Of a stretch of DNA of 64,000 nucleotides, positions 1-7,643 are shown one piece after another; within the stretch, counting starts at the first letter, position 1, and each line of letters begins with the position of its first letter. The notes beneath the pieces were generated by a model, which saw nothing but the letters and a program-made list of their open reading frames with translations, searched no databases and was not told the origin of the DNA. This DNA is from Flavobacteriales bacterium (GTDB lineage: Bacteria; Bacteroidota; Bacteroidia; Flavobacteriales_D; Crocinitomicaceae): NCBI GenBank assembly GCA_947491305.1, contig CANLIL010000008.1, positions 1 through 64,000 on the forward strand, given 5' to 3'. The translations under genes were made by a program, and so were the position numbers.

Positions 1-119
1 AGATAGGCACTCTTTTTCTATTGACAAGGGTTTTTAACAATCTTTTTTTGAAAAAGTTTTTGCATCGCACTTAACTTGTTGAAAAATATAGCTTTGGATC
101 ATCAAAAATTATGAGATAA

Positions 120-1082
120 TTATTCAAACTCTGATAATAAACGTAATTTATCATTGAATTCACTGAAGGATTTACCAATTTCACTTAGATCTTGAAGTGC
201 AATTTGACTATTTAAACTTGCTACCATTTTATTTGTTTCACCCGCATTTATTGCATTAACAGCAAAATTACCCATTGTTGTTGCCAGTAATCGGTCTTTA
301 GCTGATGGGCTCCCTCCTCGTTGAATGTGGCCTAATATGGTTTGACGAATAGAAGTATCAGGGAAATAAGGTTTTAACTTTTCTAATATAACCGTTGAAT
401 TACCAGCGTCATCTCCTTCTGCAATAATTACTATAGTAGCTTTTTTTAAATTAATATTATGTTGAATTTGTGTAATGAGTTTTTGAAGATCAGTTGTCTC
501 TTCAGGAATTAATACTGTTTCAGTTCCAGAACATAATGCACTATCAATAGCCAAAGAACCTGCATCTTTACCCATTACTTCAACTAAAAAAACACGGTGG
601 TGGCTACTTGCTGTATCACGAATTTTATCTATAGAAGTTACAACAGTATTTAAAGCCGTGTCAAATCCTATGGTATAATCAGTTCCTTTAATGTCATTAT
701 CAATTGTTCCAGGGATACCGATGATTGGTATATTCATTTCTATTCCCAATAACATTGCACCAGCAAAAGTTCCATCACCACCGATGACAATCAAACCGTC
801 AATTGCTTCCGATTTTAAAAATTCAATTGCTTTTTCCCTACCTGCTGATGTCATAAATTCTTTAGATCTTGCTGTTCCTATAATTGTACCGCCCAATTGA
901 ATACAATTCTCAACATCATTTTCGCTCATAACTTTCCCTCTTCCTTCAATCATACCTTGAAAACCATCGTAAATGGCATAAGGAATCAAATCAAAATGTA
1001 AACATGTTTTTACGATTGATCGAATTGCTGCATTCATTCCAGGCGCATCACCTCCAGAAGTTAAAAAGGCTATTTTTTTCAT
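120..1082 (-). CDS. pfkA: 6-phosphofructokinase
   Basis: Phosphorylates fructose-6-phosphate to fructose-1,6-bisphosphate in glycolysis (cytoplasm). The 320-residue protein has the usual bacterial PfkA length. GGDAPGMNA lies at residues 10-18, GGDGT at 101-105, the catalytic PGTIDND at 124-130 and GHIQRGG at 241-247. Glycine at the last-but-one position of GGDGT (not GGDD) points to ATP rather than pyrophosphate as phosphoryl donor, from family knowledge. One oddity is MGKDAG at 160-165, where the family normally has Arg after MG. The gene is divergent from the sigma-factor gene and its ATG start at 1082 fits the family N-terminus. No clear terminator is visible in the 119 bases below it. Confidence 0.95.
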   Translation of the reverse strand: MKKIAFLTSGGDAPGMNAAIRSIVKTCLHFDLIPYAIYDGFQGMIEGRGKVMSENDVENCIQLGGTIIGTARSKEFMTSAGREKAIEFLKSEAIDGLIVIGGDGTFAGAMLLGIEMNIPIIGIPGTIDNDIKGTDYTIGFDTALNTVVTSIDKIRDTASSHHRVFLVEVMGKDAGSLAIDSALCSGTETVLIPEETTDLQKLITQIQHNINLKKATIVIIAEGDDAGNSTVILEKLKPYFPDTSIRQTILGHIQRGGSPSAKDRLLATTMGNFAVNAINAGETNKMVASLNSQIALQDLSEIGKSFSEFNDKLRLLSEFE

Positions 1083-1197
1083 TTCATGACTTAATTAATC
1101 AGATTATTTCCTTCTAAGTTAGTGAATATTCATGTTTTTTAGTAATATTAGGATTAGAATTTATGGAAAATATATTTTTACGCATCTATTAGTAGAT

Positions 1198-1782
1198 ATG
1201 GGGTTAATTAAACGTATATATTATAAATCATTAACTGATGAAGCTTTGATTGATTTAATGAAAAATCAAGAAACGGAAGCTTTTAGTGAACTGTATTTGC
1301 GTTATGCTCATTTAGTAATAGGTGTTTGCATGAAATACCTTAAAAATAAAATGGTCGCTGAAGATACTACAATGCAAGTATTTGAGAAAATTCAACACAA
1401 ACTTAAGACACATACTGTTTCAAATTTTAAGTCATGGCTGTATATGGTGACAAAAAATGAATGTTTTATGTATTTAAGGACTGTAAAAAGTTTTAATGAA
1501 ACAGCTGATTTTGCAAAACTATCCATTGAAGAAGAAGAAGATGCCGTATTAAAAGATGTTAAATACGAACTTCTTGAAAAGCAATTGAACGATTTAAAAG
1601 AAGATCAACGGGATTGTTTGGTTCGATTTTACCTAAAGAATGAATCCTATCAGCAAATTAGCGATGCGCTTAATATCAGTATTAACCAGGTTAAAAGTGC
1701 CCTTCAAAATGGGAAACGGAATTTGAAAATAAATTTAGAAAAACACAGTATTTTTCAAGAAACTACCAACAATGAAGATTAA
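1198..1782 (+). CDS. ECF-type RNA polymerase sigma factor (sigma-70 family)
   Basis: Directs RNA polymerase to alternative promoters. Of two possible ATGs (1132 and 1198) I chose 1198, because the family N-terminus begins shortly before LTDEALIDLMK; this gives 194 residues, a normal ECF length. Region 2 covers about residues 15-75 (AFSELYLRYAHLV, then FEKIQHKL). Region 4 is a helix-turn-helix near residues 130-180 (YQQISDALNISINQVKSAL). A Glu/Asp-rich linker joins them. The stop overlaps the start of the next gene by 11 bases, implying translational coupling to a membrane-anchored partner. Target genes are unknown. Confidence 0.88.
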   Translation: MGLIKRIYYKSLTDEALIDLMKNQETEAFSELYLRYAHLVIGVCMKYLKNKMVAEDTTMQVFEKIQHKLKTHTVSNFKSWLYMVTKNECFMYLRTVKSFNETADFAKLSIEEEEDAVLKDVKYELLEKQLNDLKEDQRDCLVRFYLKNESYQQISDALNISINQVKSALQNGKRNLKINLEKHSIFQETTNNED

Positions 1783-2824
1783 ATTATTAAATAGATCCAC
1801 TATTCAACGCTATTTTTCTGAGAAAAATCAGAAGAAACGAAATGCAATAGAACAACAAGCGCAAACTAGTTTGTTTGAATCTGATGCGTTGGAAGGTTGG
1901 GAGGTATTGGCAAATGATTCGTTTGATTTCAAAAAGTTGGATCGACGTTTTGGACCAAAAGATTACTTTTTCACAAAGGGTTTAATTGGTTTAATCGCTT
2001 TATCTGTAATTGGGATCATTCTCTTAATTCAAATCAAACCAACTACAACATCTTCAGTAAAACAAACAAACAAAAACTTTTCACAAACTAAGACCTTTAC
2101 TAATGAAACAACTCCTATTCTTTCAACTGAAGCAATAAACGGTACTGAAAACGAAAACAATAACAACTCCACTACAATTATTCCAATTAAAACAGCGGTT
2201 AACATTAAACAAAAAATTCAAAGGGATTTTGATTTTACGCAATTACGACTTCCATTTAAAGGAGCCAACGAAATACAAACGACATCAAATAAAGCAGTTT
2301 CAATTCAAACTAAAAAAGGTACTGAATTTTATTTGTATGCGCTTAAACTAGTTGACTATAGAAATTATCGTTCAAAACAAATCAAGATTACAGCAGAGGA
2401 ATTCATTACAGGGACACCTGCAAACATAAATGAAGCTTCTAAAACTAATGCAGATGAATTGGAAAATATAAACAATTTTACCTACATAGAATTTTTAGGA
2501 AAAGCGATGGAAGTTTTTTCAAAAAATGAATATAAAAAGTCACTTTGGTATTTTAAAACAATTTTAGCGAATTATCCGGATGATGTAAATGCTCTATTTT
2601 ATAGCGGTATGAGCTGGTTTCAATTAAAAGAATATGACAATGCAACAACAGCTTTCCAAAAGGTAGTTGCAGCACCTTTTTCTAACTTTAACGAAGAAGC
2701 AGATTGGCATAGTGCACTTTCACTTTTAAAACAGCATCGAAAGGAAGCTGCCGAAACAAAGTTGGCTGAAATAATTCGATTGAATGGTTTTTATGCCGCC
2801 CAAGCTAGAAGGATGATGCATTAA
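1772..2824 (+). CDS. Membrane-anchored TPR protein, putative anti-sigma/sensor partner
   Basis: This 350-residue protein has a cytoplasmic N-terminus of about 68 residues, one membrane helix near 69-90 (GLIGLIALSVIGIILLIQ), a Thr/Asn-rich spacer, and a C-terminal tetratricopeptide-like region (about 230-345) with FSKNEYKKSLWYF and FQLKEYDNATTAF helices. The stretch near residues 26-45, ending DALEGWE, resembles a segment that I recall before the membrane helix of many Bacteroidota proteins encoded next to ECF sigma factors. The 11-base overlap with the sigma gene supports a partner role, but anti-sigma activity is inference. It is convergent with the next gene, sharing the TTAA at 2821-2824. 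Confidence 0.65.
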   Translation: MKIKLLNRSTIQRYFSEKNQKKRNAIEQQAQTSLFESDALEGWEVLANDSFDFKKLDRRFGPKDYFFTKGLIGLIALSVIGIILLIQIKPTTTSSVKQTNKNFSQTKTFTNETTPILSTEAINGTENENNNNSTTIIPIKTAVNIKQKIQRDFDFTQLRLPFKGANEIQTTSNKAVSIQTKKGTEFYLYALKLVDYRNYRSKQIKITAEEFITGTPANINEASKTNADELENINNFTYIEFLGKAMEVFSKNEYKKSLWYFKTILANYPDDVNALFYSGMSWFQLKEYDNATTAFQKVVAAPFSNFNEEADWHSALSLLKQHRKEAAETKLAEIIRLNGFYAAQARRMMH

Positions 2825-3873
2825 AAAAAGTACCTATAAAATTGAGGGTTTAATAAAATGCGTTCAAAATTAACTTCTGGGATTTGTTTGTTTTCAAATG
2901 CCGTTAAGACATCTTCAACAACATTTTTTAATTGATTGTTAAAATTAACTGCAATTGGTTTTTCGAAATTTATCCAATAATTTAATTCTCTGTAAAAGGA
3001 CAAACTTAACTCCGTTAAAACAGTAACACCCAATCTTCTTAAACTTTCAGCGTTACATTCTTGCTCGAACTGACCACTCATTGGAATAACCATTAATTTT
3101 TTTCCCAAATACATCGCTTCTGCGGGCAACTCAAATCCTGCTCCACATAGAATTCCGTCACAGGAAATCAAACTAGTGGTGAAAGATTCTTTGTCGATTG
3201 GCTTGAAGGTGACATTTTTTTCAGTGTATTCTGTAGTTGTATATTTTGAAAAAACATGCCATTCAACCGGGAAATGGGATAATATATTAAAGATTCGTTT
3301 ATTATCATAAGCTGGTAAATAAACGGTGAAATGATTTGAATTACTAGGTTCTAATTGACGAACAGCATCTCTAATTATTGGACCGTAAATTTGCTTGTCG
3401 TATTCTTCAAAATGAAATCCAAATTTAAGTTTGGTAGGACAATAATGACTTAGTATGTAATTGCTAATTATATCTTTTTTAATAGGTTTAGGTGAACTTT
3501 GATGTAAAACAGCTGCCTGATGACTTAATTCAATACTAGGAACATTATGAATCAAAGCTGACCAAGCAGAAATTGGTTCGAAATCAGAAATCACTAAATC
3601 ATATTGTTTAATCGGAAAGTTCTTAATGTCGCGAATAAAGTCTATTGGATGAGATTTGAAAATAGTACTCATCAAATCCACTTTCCCTTTTTTAGAAGCC
3701 ATAAAAGTTAGACCGCTTTTATTATAATTAATTTCAAAAGAGCTTTTTAACTGTGATTGATTTCCGCTAATGATCACATCAACATCTGCATATTTTGAAA
3801 ATTCAGGAATAATTTCTTCAGCTCTGCTGAGATGTCCGTTTCCTGTGCCTTGAATACCATATAATATTTTCAT
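2821..3873 (-). CDS. GT-B-fold glycosyltransferase family protein
   Basis: Predicted cytoplasmic or membrane-associated glycosyltransferase of unknown acceptor. The N-terminus MKILYGIQGTGNGHLSRA carries the glycine-rich loop and His of the MurG/MJ1255-like group. The C-terminal half has the sugar-nucleotide-binding pattern CDGILCGAGFELPAEAMYLGKK near residues 238-260, followed by PMSGQFEQECNA, as in GT-B enzymes. Length is 350 residues and no signal peptide is present. It starts 10 bases after the stop of the LpxH-like gene, so the two probably form an operon, which suggests an envelope glycan or lipid role. Family assignment is firm; the substrate is not known. Confidence 0.78.
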   Translation of the reverse strand: MKILYGIQGTGNGHLSRAEEIIPEFSKYADVDVIISGNQSQLKSSFEINYNKSGLTFMASKKGKVDLMSTIFKSHPIDFIRDIKNFPIKQYDLVISDFEPISAWSALIHNVPSIELSHQAAVLHQSSPKPIKKDIISNYILSHYCPTKLKFGFHFEEYDKQIYGPIIRDAVRQLEPSNSNHFTVYLPAYDNKRIFNILSHFPVEWHVFSKYTTTEYTEKNVTFKPIDKESFTTSLISCDGILCGAGFELPAEAMYLGKKLMVIPMSGQFEQECNAESLRRLGVTVLTELSLSFYRELNYWINFEKPIAVNFNNQLKNVVEDVLTAFENKQIPEVNFERILLNPQFYRYFF

Positions 3874-3883
3874 ACACGTTCAA

Positions 3884-4717
3884 TTAATTTATAACAGTTA
3901 GTTTTTCAATAACTTCCTCAAATAATTGAGCATAACTCAAACTTAAATCTTCTTTTTCCTCAATAATTGCTTTGGTATGCTGGTGTTTATACAGCGTCCA
4001 TTGTCCATCAGAATATTCTAATGCAGTTGCGTTTTCTACCCAATCTCCGGAATTCAAGTAGGTAACCTCTTTGTCTTTAACTGCAATTTTCTTAATTTGA
4101 GGTTGATGAATGTGCCCACAAACAACATAATCATATCCATTTTCTATGGCAATTTCTGCAGCTGTTGTTTCGAAATTATTTACATACTTAATAATTCCTT
4201 TGACACTGTCTTTTACTTTTTTTGACAAAGAGATTTTCTCTCTGCCTAACTTAACAGATATCCAATTGATAAAAGTATTTAAGAGAATCAACAAATCATA
4301 TCCTTTACCGCCTAGCTTAGCGACCCATTTCGAATGCTTCATTGTTGTATCAAATACATCACCGTGGAAAATCCATGCAGTACCTGTGTCTAATTTTAAA
4401 ACTAATTTATTTTGAATGTGGAAATTTCCAATACTGAAATTGGCAAACTTTCGAAACATCTCATCATGGTTTCCAGTAATGTAATGAATCTTTGTCCCTT
4501 TGGTTAATAAACTTGTAATACTTTGTATTACTTTCATATGAGATTTTGGGAAATACCGTTTGTTGAATTGCCAAATATCAATGATGTCACCATTTAATAT
4601 TAGAATTTCTGGCTCAATACTCTCTAGATAATTTACAAGTTCTTTCGCATTGGATCCATATGTGCCTAAATGGACATCTGAAATTACAACAACTTCTATT
4701 TTTCTTTTTAAACGCAT
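3884..4717 (-). CDS. LpxH-like metallophosphoesterase (UDP-2,3-diacylglucosamine diphosphatase family)
   Basis: A calcineurin-like phosphoesterase. The metal ligands are visible in order: SDVHLG near residue 13, NGDIID near 42, GNHDE near 85, HGD near 120 and GHIHQP near 200. This set and the 277-residue length match the LpxH-like proteins that cleave UDP-2,3-diacylglucosamine in lipid A synthesis, though paralogues with other pyrophosphate substrates exist. I placed the start at the ATG at 4717; the longer frame would need a GTG at 4741 and adds only eight residues with no family support. It is upstream of the glycosyltransferase in an apparent two-gene operon. Confidence 0.78.
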   Translation of the reverse strand: MRLKRKIEVVVISDVHLGTYGSNAKELVNYLESIEPEILILNGDIIDIWQFNKRYFPKSHMKVIQSITSLLTKGTKIHYITGNHDEMFRKFANFSIGNFHIQNKLVLKLDTGTAWIFHGDVFDTTMKHSKWVAKLGGKGYDLLILLNTFINWISVKLGREKISLSKKVKDSVKGIIKYVNNFETTAAEIAIENGYDYVVCGHIHQPQIKKIAVKDKEVTYLNSGDWVENATALEYSDGQWTLYKHQHTKAIIEEKEDLSLSYAQLFEEVIEKLTVIN

Positions 4718-4847
4718 GTTAATTGTTTTCACAAAGAACACGTTCTAATGTTGCCTTAAGTTTAAGCCCATTTTAATTTAAATGAACTTGTTAAAACACT
4801 AGTGTTAATAAGTCGAAAAGGATGAAAATGGAGTTAATTTATGAAAA

Positions 4848-5030
4848 TCAGTTCTTTTTCATTTTTTTGATTGCCCAGTTAAAAGATGAACTGAAAAATA
4901 TACCTAATAAAGAACCAAAAAAAGCTAAACTAAAATAATGGGGTATTTTGAATAAAAACTTATTGATTAAAAGAAGAACCAAAAATCCAACTGCAAACTG
5001 AATGAAAAGTGATCGTATTTTCTTAATCAT
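4848..5030 (-). CDS. Small two-helix membrane protein
   Basis: A 60-residue protein with a Lys/Arg-rich N-terminus, two hydrophobic segments (about 9-27 and 32-50) and a basic tail KKMKKN, so probably an inner-membrane hairpin with both ends in the cytoplasm. I recognise no family. Its ATG overlaps the stop codon of the 3-hydroxyacyl-CoA dehydrogenase gene in an ATGA arrangement (5027-5030), which strongly supports that it is translated, coupled to that gene. Function unknown. Confidence 0.6.
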   Translation of the reverse strand: MIKKIRSLFIQFAVGFLVLLLINKFLFKIPHYFSLAFFGSLLGIFFSSSFNWAIKKMKKN

Positions 5031-6187
5031 TTGAATGTAAAGATTGAGTTGTTTTCTTTTACCATTTTCTTTAATAATGGATTTGGACGATAACGGTCTT
5101 CACCATATTCTTCGAAAAGTTGATTTAAAGTATTAAGTAAAGTTGAATAGCCGATTTCTTCCGCCCATTTCAATAAGCCTTTTGGATAGTTTACGCCTTT
5201 TGTCATGGCAACATCAACATCTTCTGCTGATGCAACTTGCATAAATACAGCGTCAAACGCTTCATTGATTAACATAGCGAGAATTCTATCAGAAATTTTC
5301 TTTCCAAGCACCTCATCTTTAGTTGCAGAAGGGAAAACAGCATTTTCTGAATAATCATAAAACCCGCGGCTCGTTTTTCTTCCATAATAACCTGCTTCTT
5401 TGTGGCGTTTTTGGGTAAACGAAGGTTTAAAACGCGGATCAAAATAAAAAGCTTCAAAAACAGATTCTGTAACGGTATAATTAACATCATTACCAATATA
5501 ATCCATTAATGTAAAAGGTCCCATTTTAAATCCAATGGATGTCATTGCCCAATCAATCGTTGCGTAATCTGCAATTCCCTCTTCAAAAATTCTTAAGGCT
5601 TCACCATAAAATGGGCGCGCAACACGATTGACAATAAACCCTGGCGTATCTTTACATACAACGCCAAATTTCCCCCATGAATCAATTATTTTTTTTGAAA
5701 AATCGAGTGTTACTTGACTCGTTTGAACAGCAGGAATAATTTCAACCAAAGGCATTAATGGTGCTGGATTGAAAAAATGAATGCCGACCACACGTGAAGG
5801 ATTTGCTAAAGCAGCTCCAATTGAAGCAATCGATAAAGAAGAGGTGTTAGATGCCAAAATACAATCATCTGAAACCACTGCTTCTAATTGTTTGAAAACA
5901 GAATGTTTAATTTCTAATTTTTCAACAATTGCTTCTATAACAATTTTACATGCTTTAAAATCTGAACTATCCGTTGAATACGAAATTCTTCCTTGAATAT
6001 TTATTTTTTCGTCAGCGGAGATCGTGTTTTTTTCAACCAAACGAACTAACACTTTATCTAAATTCGCCTCAGCTTTGGTCAACATATCTTGATTTAAATC
6101 AACCAAAACGACTTCACATGCATGTTGAGCTGCAACTTGTGCAATTCCAGCACCCATTGTTCCAGCACCTAATACTCCTACTACCAT
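5027..6187 (-). CDS. 3-hydroxyacyl-CoA dehydrogenase (PaaH/Hbd family)
   Basis: Oxidises 3-hydroxyacyl-CoA to 3-ketoacyl-CoA with NAD in beta-oxidation-type pathways. The N-terminal Rossmann fold has GVLGAGTMGAGIA at residues 4-16. The catalytic HFFNPAPLMPLVEI segment lies near 138-151. The first C-terminal domain starts around PGFIVNRVARPF and a second partial one follows from about 290. At 386 residues it is longer than single-domain Hbd (about 280) and shorter than E. coli PaaH. A PaaG-like gene lies upstream on the same strand, separated by the four-helix-bundle gene, so a phenylacetyl-CoA or fatty-acid route is plausible. Confidence 0.88.
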   Translation of the reverse strand: MVVGVLGAGTMGAGIAQVAAQHACEVVLVDLNQDMLTKAEANLDKVLVRLVEKNTISADEKINIQGRISYSTDSSDFKACKIVIEAIVEKLEIKHSVFKQLEAVVSDDCILASNTSSLSIASIGAALANPSRVVGIHFFNPAPLMPLVEIIPAVQTSQVTLDFSKKIIDSWGKFGVVCKDTPGFIVNRVARPFYGEALRIFEEGIADYATIDWAMTSIGFKMGPFTLMDYIGNDVNYTVTESVFEAFYFDPRFKPSFTQKRHKEAGYYGRKTSRGFYDYSENAVFPSATKDEVLGKKISDRILAMLINEAFDAVFMQVASAEDVDVAMTKGVNYPKGLLKWAEEIGYSTLLNTLNQLFEEYGEDRYRPNPLLKKMVKENNSIFTFK

Positions 6188-6279
6188 ATTTTTAGATTTT
6201 TAGACTTTTGGAGACAAGATACAGGACTTATTTCAATAAACAATTCCAATATGAATCCAATAGTATCGTTTAATTTGTT

Positions 6280-6633
6280 TTATTTTAATGCACTTATTTT
6301 TCGTTTCAATCCACCTATCATTCGTTGATTAATGTGGAGTTTTTCAATAATAAAATCTACTTCAATAGCGAAGATTTCATTACAAAGTAATAATTGAGTT
6401 TCCAATTCATAAGAAGAAGAAATAGCGATATTCAAAAAATGAAGAAATTCTTTATCTGATGTTCTTCCTGAACCTTCAGCAATATTAGAAGGAATTGAAA
6501 TAGCACATCTTTGAATTTGGCTTTTTAAACCATATTTTTCTTCAGATGGTAATTGAATACATAAATCATAAATATCTTTTACGATAGCAAATGAATCCTT
6601 CCAAATCCCTAGATCTCTAAAGTTATGTTTCAT
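6280..6633 (-). CDS. Four-helix-bundle protein (23S rRNA intervening-sequence/Avd-like family)
   Basis: A 117-residue all-helical protein. The start HNFRDLGIWKDSF, the central SQIQRCAISIPSNIAEGSGR near residues 43-62, and FLHFLNIAISSSYELETQL are hallmarks of the family named after ORFs in 23S rRNA intervening sequences, related in fold to the Avd accessory protein of diversity-generating retroelements. No rRNA or reverse transcriptase is adjacent here. It sits between the paaG-like and paaH-like genes, and its upstream region is made of 46-bp tandem repeats. The biochemical function of free-standing members is not established. Confidence 0.88.
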   Translation of the reverse strand: MKHNFRDLGIWKDSFAIVKDIYDLCIQLPSEEKYGLKSQIQRCAISIPSNIAEGSGRTSDKEFLHFLNIAISSSYELETQLLLCNEIFAIEVDFIIEKLHINQRMIGGLKRKISALK

Positions 6634-6664
6634 TTTCCAAAATACTTATTATTTTCTATCGTCT

Positions 6665-6789
6665 CTAAAATCTTGACTCCAATTATCTCCAATCTACTTT
6701 ACTCCTAAATCTTGACTCATTCCTCCAATTATCTCCAATCTACTTCACTCCTAAATCTTGACTCCTGACTCCAATTATCTCCAATCTAT
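6665..6789. repeat. Three tandem copies of a 46-bp repeat upstream of the four-helix-bundle gene
   Basis: The 18-base core CCAATTATCTCCAATCTA occurs at 6679-6696, 6725-6742 and 6771-6788, exactly 46 bases apart. Each copy is preceded by AAATCTTGACTC (6668, 6707, 6753); the first copy lacks 7 bases between the two parts. On the minus strand, in the direction of the four-helix-bundle gene, the motif reads GGAGTCAGGAGTCAAGA in the third copy. The repeats fill the space between the paaG stop and the four-helix-bundle start. Confidence 0.95.
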
Positions 6790-6793
6790 TTAT

Positions 6794-7567
6794 CTATTCT
6801 CCCTTAAAAACAGGTTTTCTTTTTTCTAAAAAAGCGTTCACTCCTTCTCTGAAATCATACGTTAAGCCTGCTTCTGTTTGCAACGTTTCTTCCAATGCAA
6901 GTTGTTCTGTCAAAGTGTTTCTATAACTTTCGTTAACCGCTTTTTTGGTCAAGCCCAATGCTCTAGTTGGCATCAAAGCAATCGATTGAGAAAATGAATT
7001 AACTTCCGCATCAAACAATTCATCTTCTACCGCTTTGTAAATCATGTTTAATTGATCCGCTTGTTCACCCGATATTTTATCACCTGTCATAAACAAAGCC
7101 ATTGCTTTTTGAGAACCAATTATTCTTGGTAAAAAATAAGTACCTCCTGAATCTGGAATTAATCCAATTTTTGAGAATGCTTGAACAAAAGCAGCACTTT
7201 TCTTCGCAATCGTAATATCACAAGCCAATGCGATGTTAGCGCCTGCTCCTGCTGCAACACCATTCACGGCTGCAATGATTGGCTTTTCAATGGTACGAAT
7301 ACGCTCTATAATTGGATTATAATGATCGCGAACAATCGCTTGCAATTCTGGTCCTTCTGGATCGATTGCTTCTGACAAATCTTGACCCGCGCAAAACGCT
7401 TTTCCTTCACCTGTTAGCACAATAACTCTAACTTGGTCATTCAATGCTGCTTTATCTAATTCACTTTGTAATAATAAAGCCATTGCTTTGTTGAAAGAAT
7501 TAAAAACAGCTGGTCGATTTAATTTTAATTGACAAACACCATTTTCGATCGTTGTAAGAATTTCCAT
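6794..7567 (-). CDS. paaG: Enoyl-CoA hydratase/isomerase, PaaG-like
   Basis: Crotonase-fold enzyme. PaaG isomerises the ring-1,2-epoxide of phenylacetyl-CoA to an oxepin. The 257-residue protein shows AFCAGQDL near residue 57, the oxyanion-hole segment NGVAAGAGANIALACD near 95-110, FSKIGLIPDSGGTYFLPR near 123-140, and the end DFREGVNAFLEKRKPVF. These closely follow my recollection of E. coli PaaG. The start is the ATG at 7567; the longer frame adds ten unsupported residues. A general enoyl-CoA hydratase role cannot be excluded because no other paa genes are seen apart from the PaaH-like gene downstream. Confidence 0.82.
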   Translation of the reverse strand: MEILTTIENGVCQLKLNRPAVFNSFNKAMALLLQSELDKAALNDQVRVIVLTGEGKAFCAGQDLSEAIDPEGPELQAIVRDHYNPIIERIRTIEKPIIAAVNGVAAGAGANIALACDITIAKKSAAFVQAFSKIGLIPDSGGTYFLPRIIGSQKAMALFMTGDKISGEQADQLNMIYKAVEDELFDAEVNSFSQSIALMPTRALGLTKKAVNESYRNTLTEQLALEETLQTEAGLTYDFREGVNAFLEKRKPVFKGE

Positions 7568-7643
7568 TTTCAAAAATTTTATGCAACGAAGATACAATAT
7601 ACTCCTGAATTAGCTTTAATTTCTTAGCAAAAACAAGTGCATT

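Noticed and set aside
4795-4806. 12-bp perfect palindrome AACACTAGTGTT below the LpxH-like promoter region
   Set aside because: No T run, no second copy seen in the window, and a 12-base palindrome is expected by chance at this length; kept only as a possible operator.
6280-6633. A diversity-generating retroelement suggested by the Avd-like fold
   Set aside because: No reverse transcriptase, template repeat or variable repeat with adenine-specific differences is seen; the nearby repeats are plain tandem copies.
6665-6789. Three regularly spaced repeats suggested a short CRISPR array
   Set aside because: Period and sequence are constant through the whole unit, so there are no unique spacers; no cas genes are present; the unit is a simple tandem repeat.
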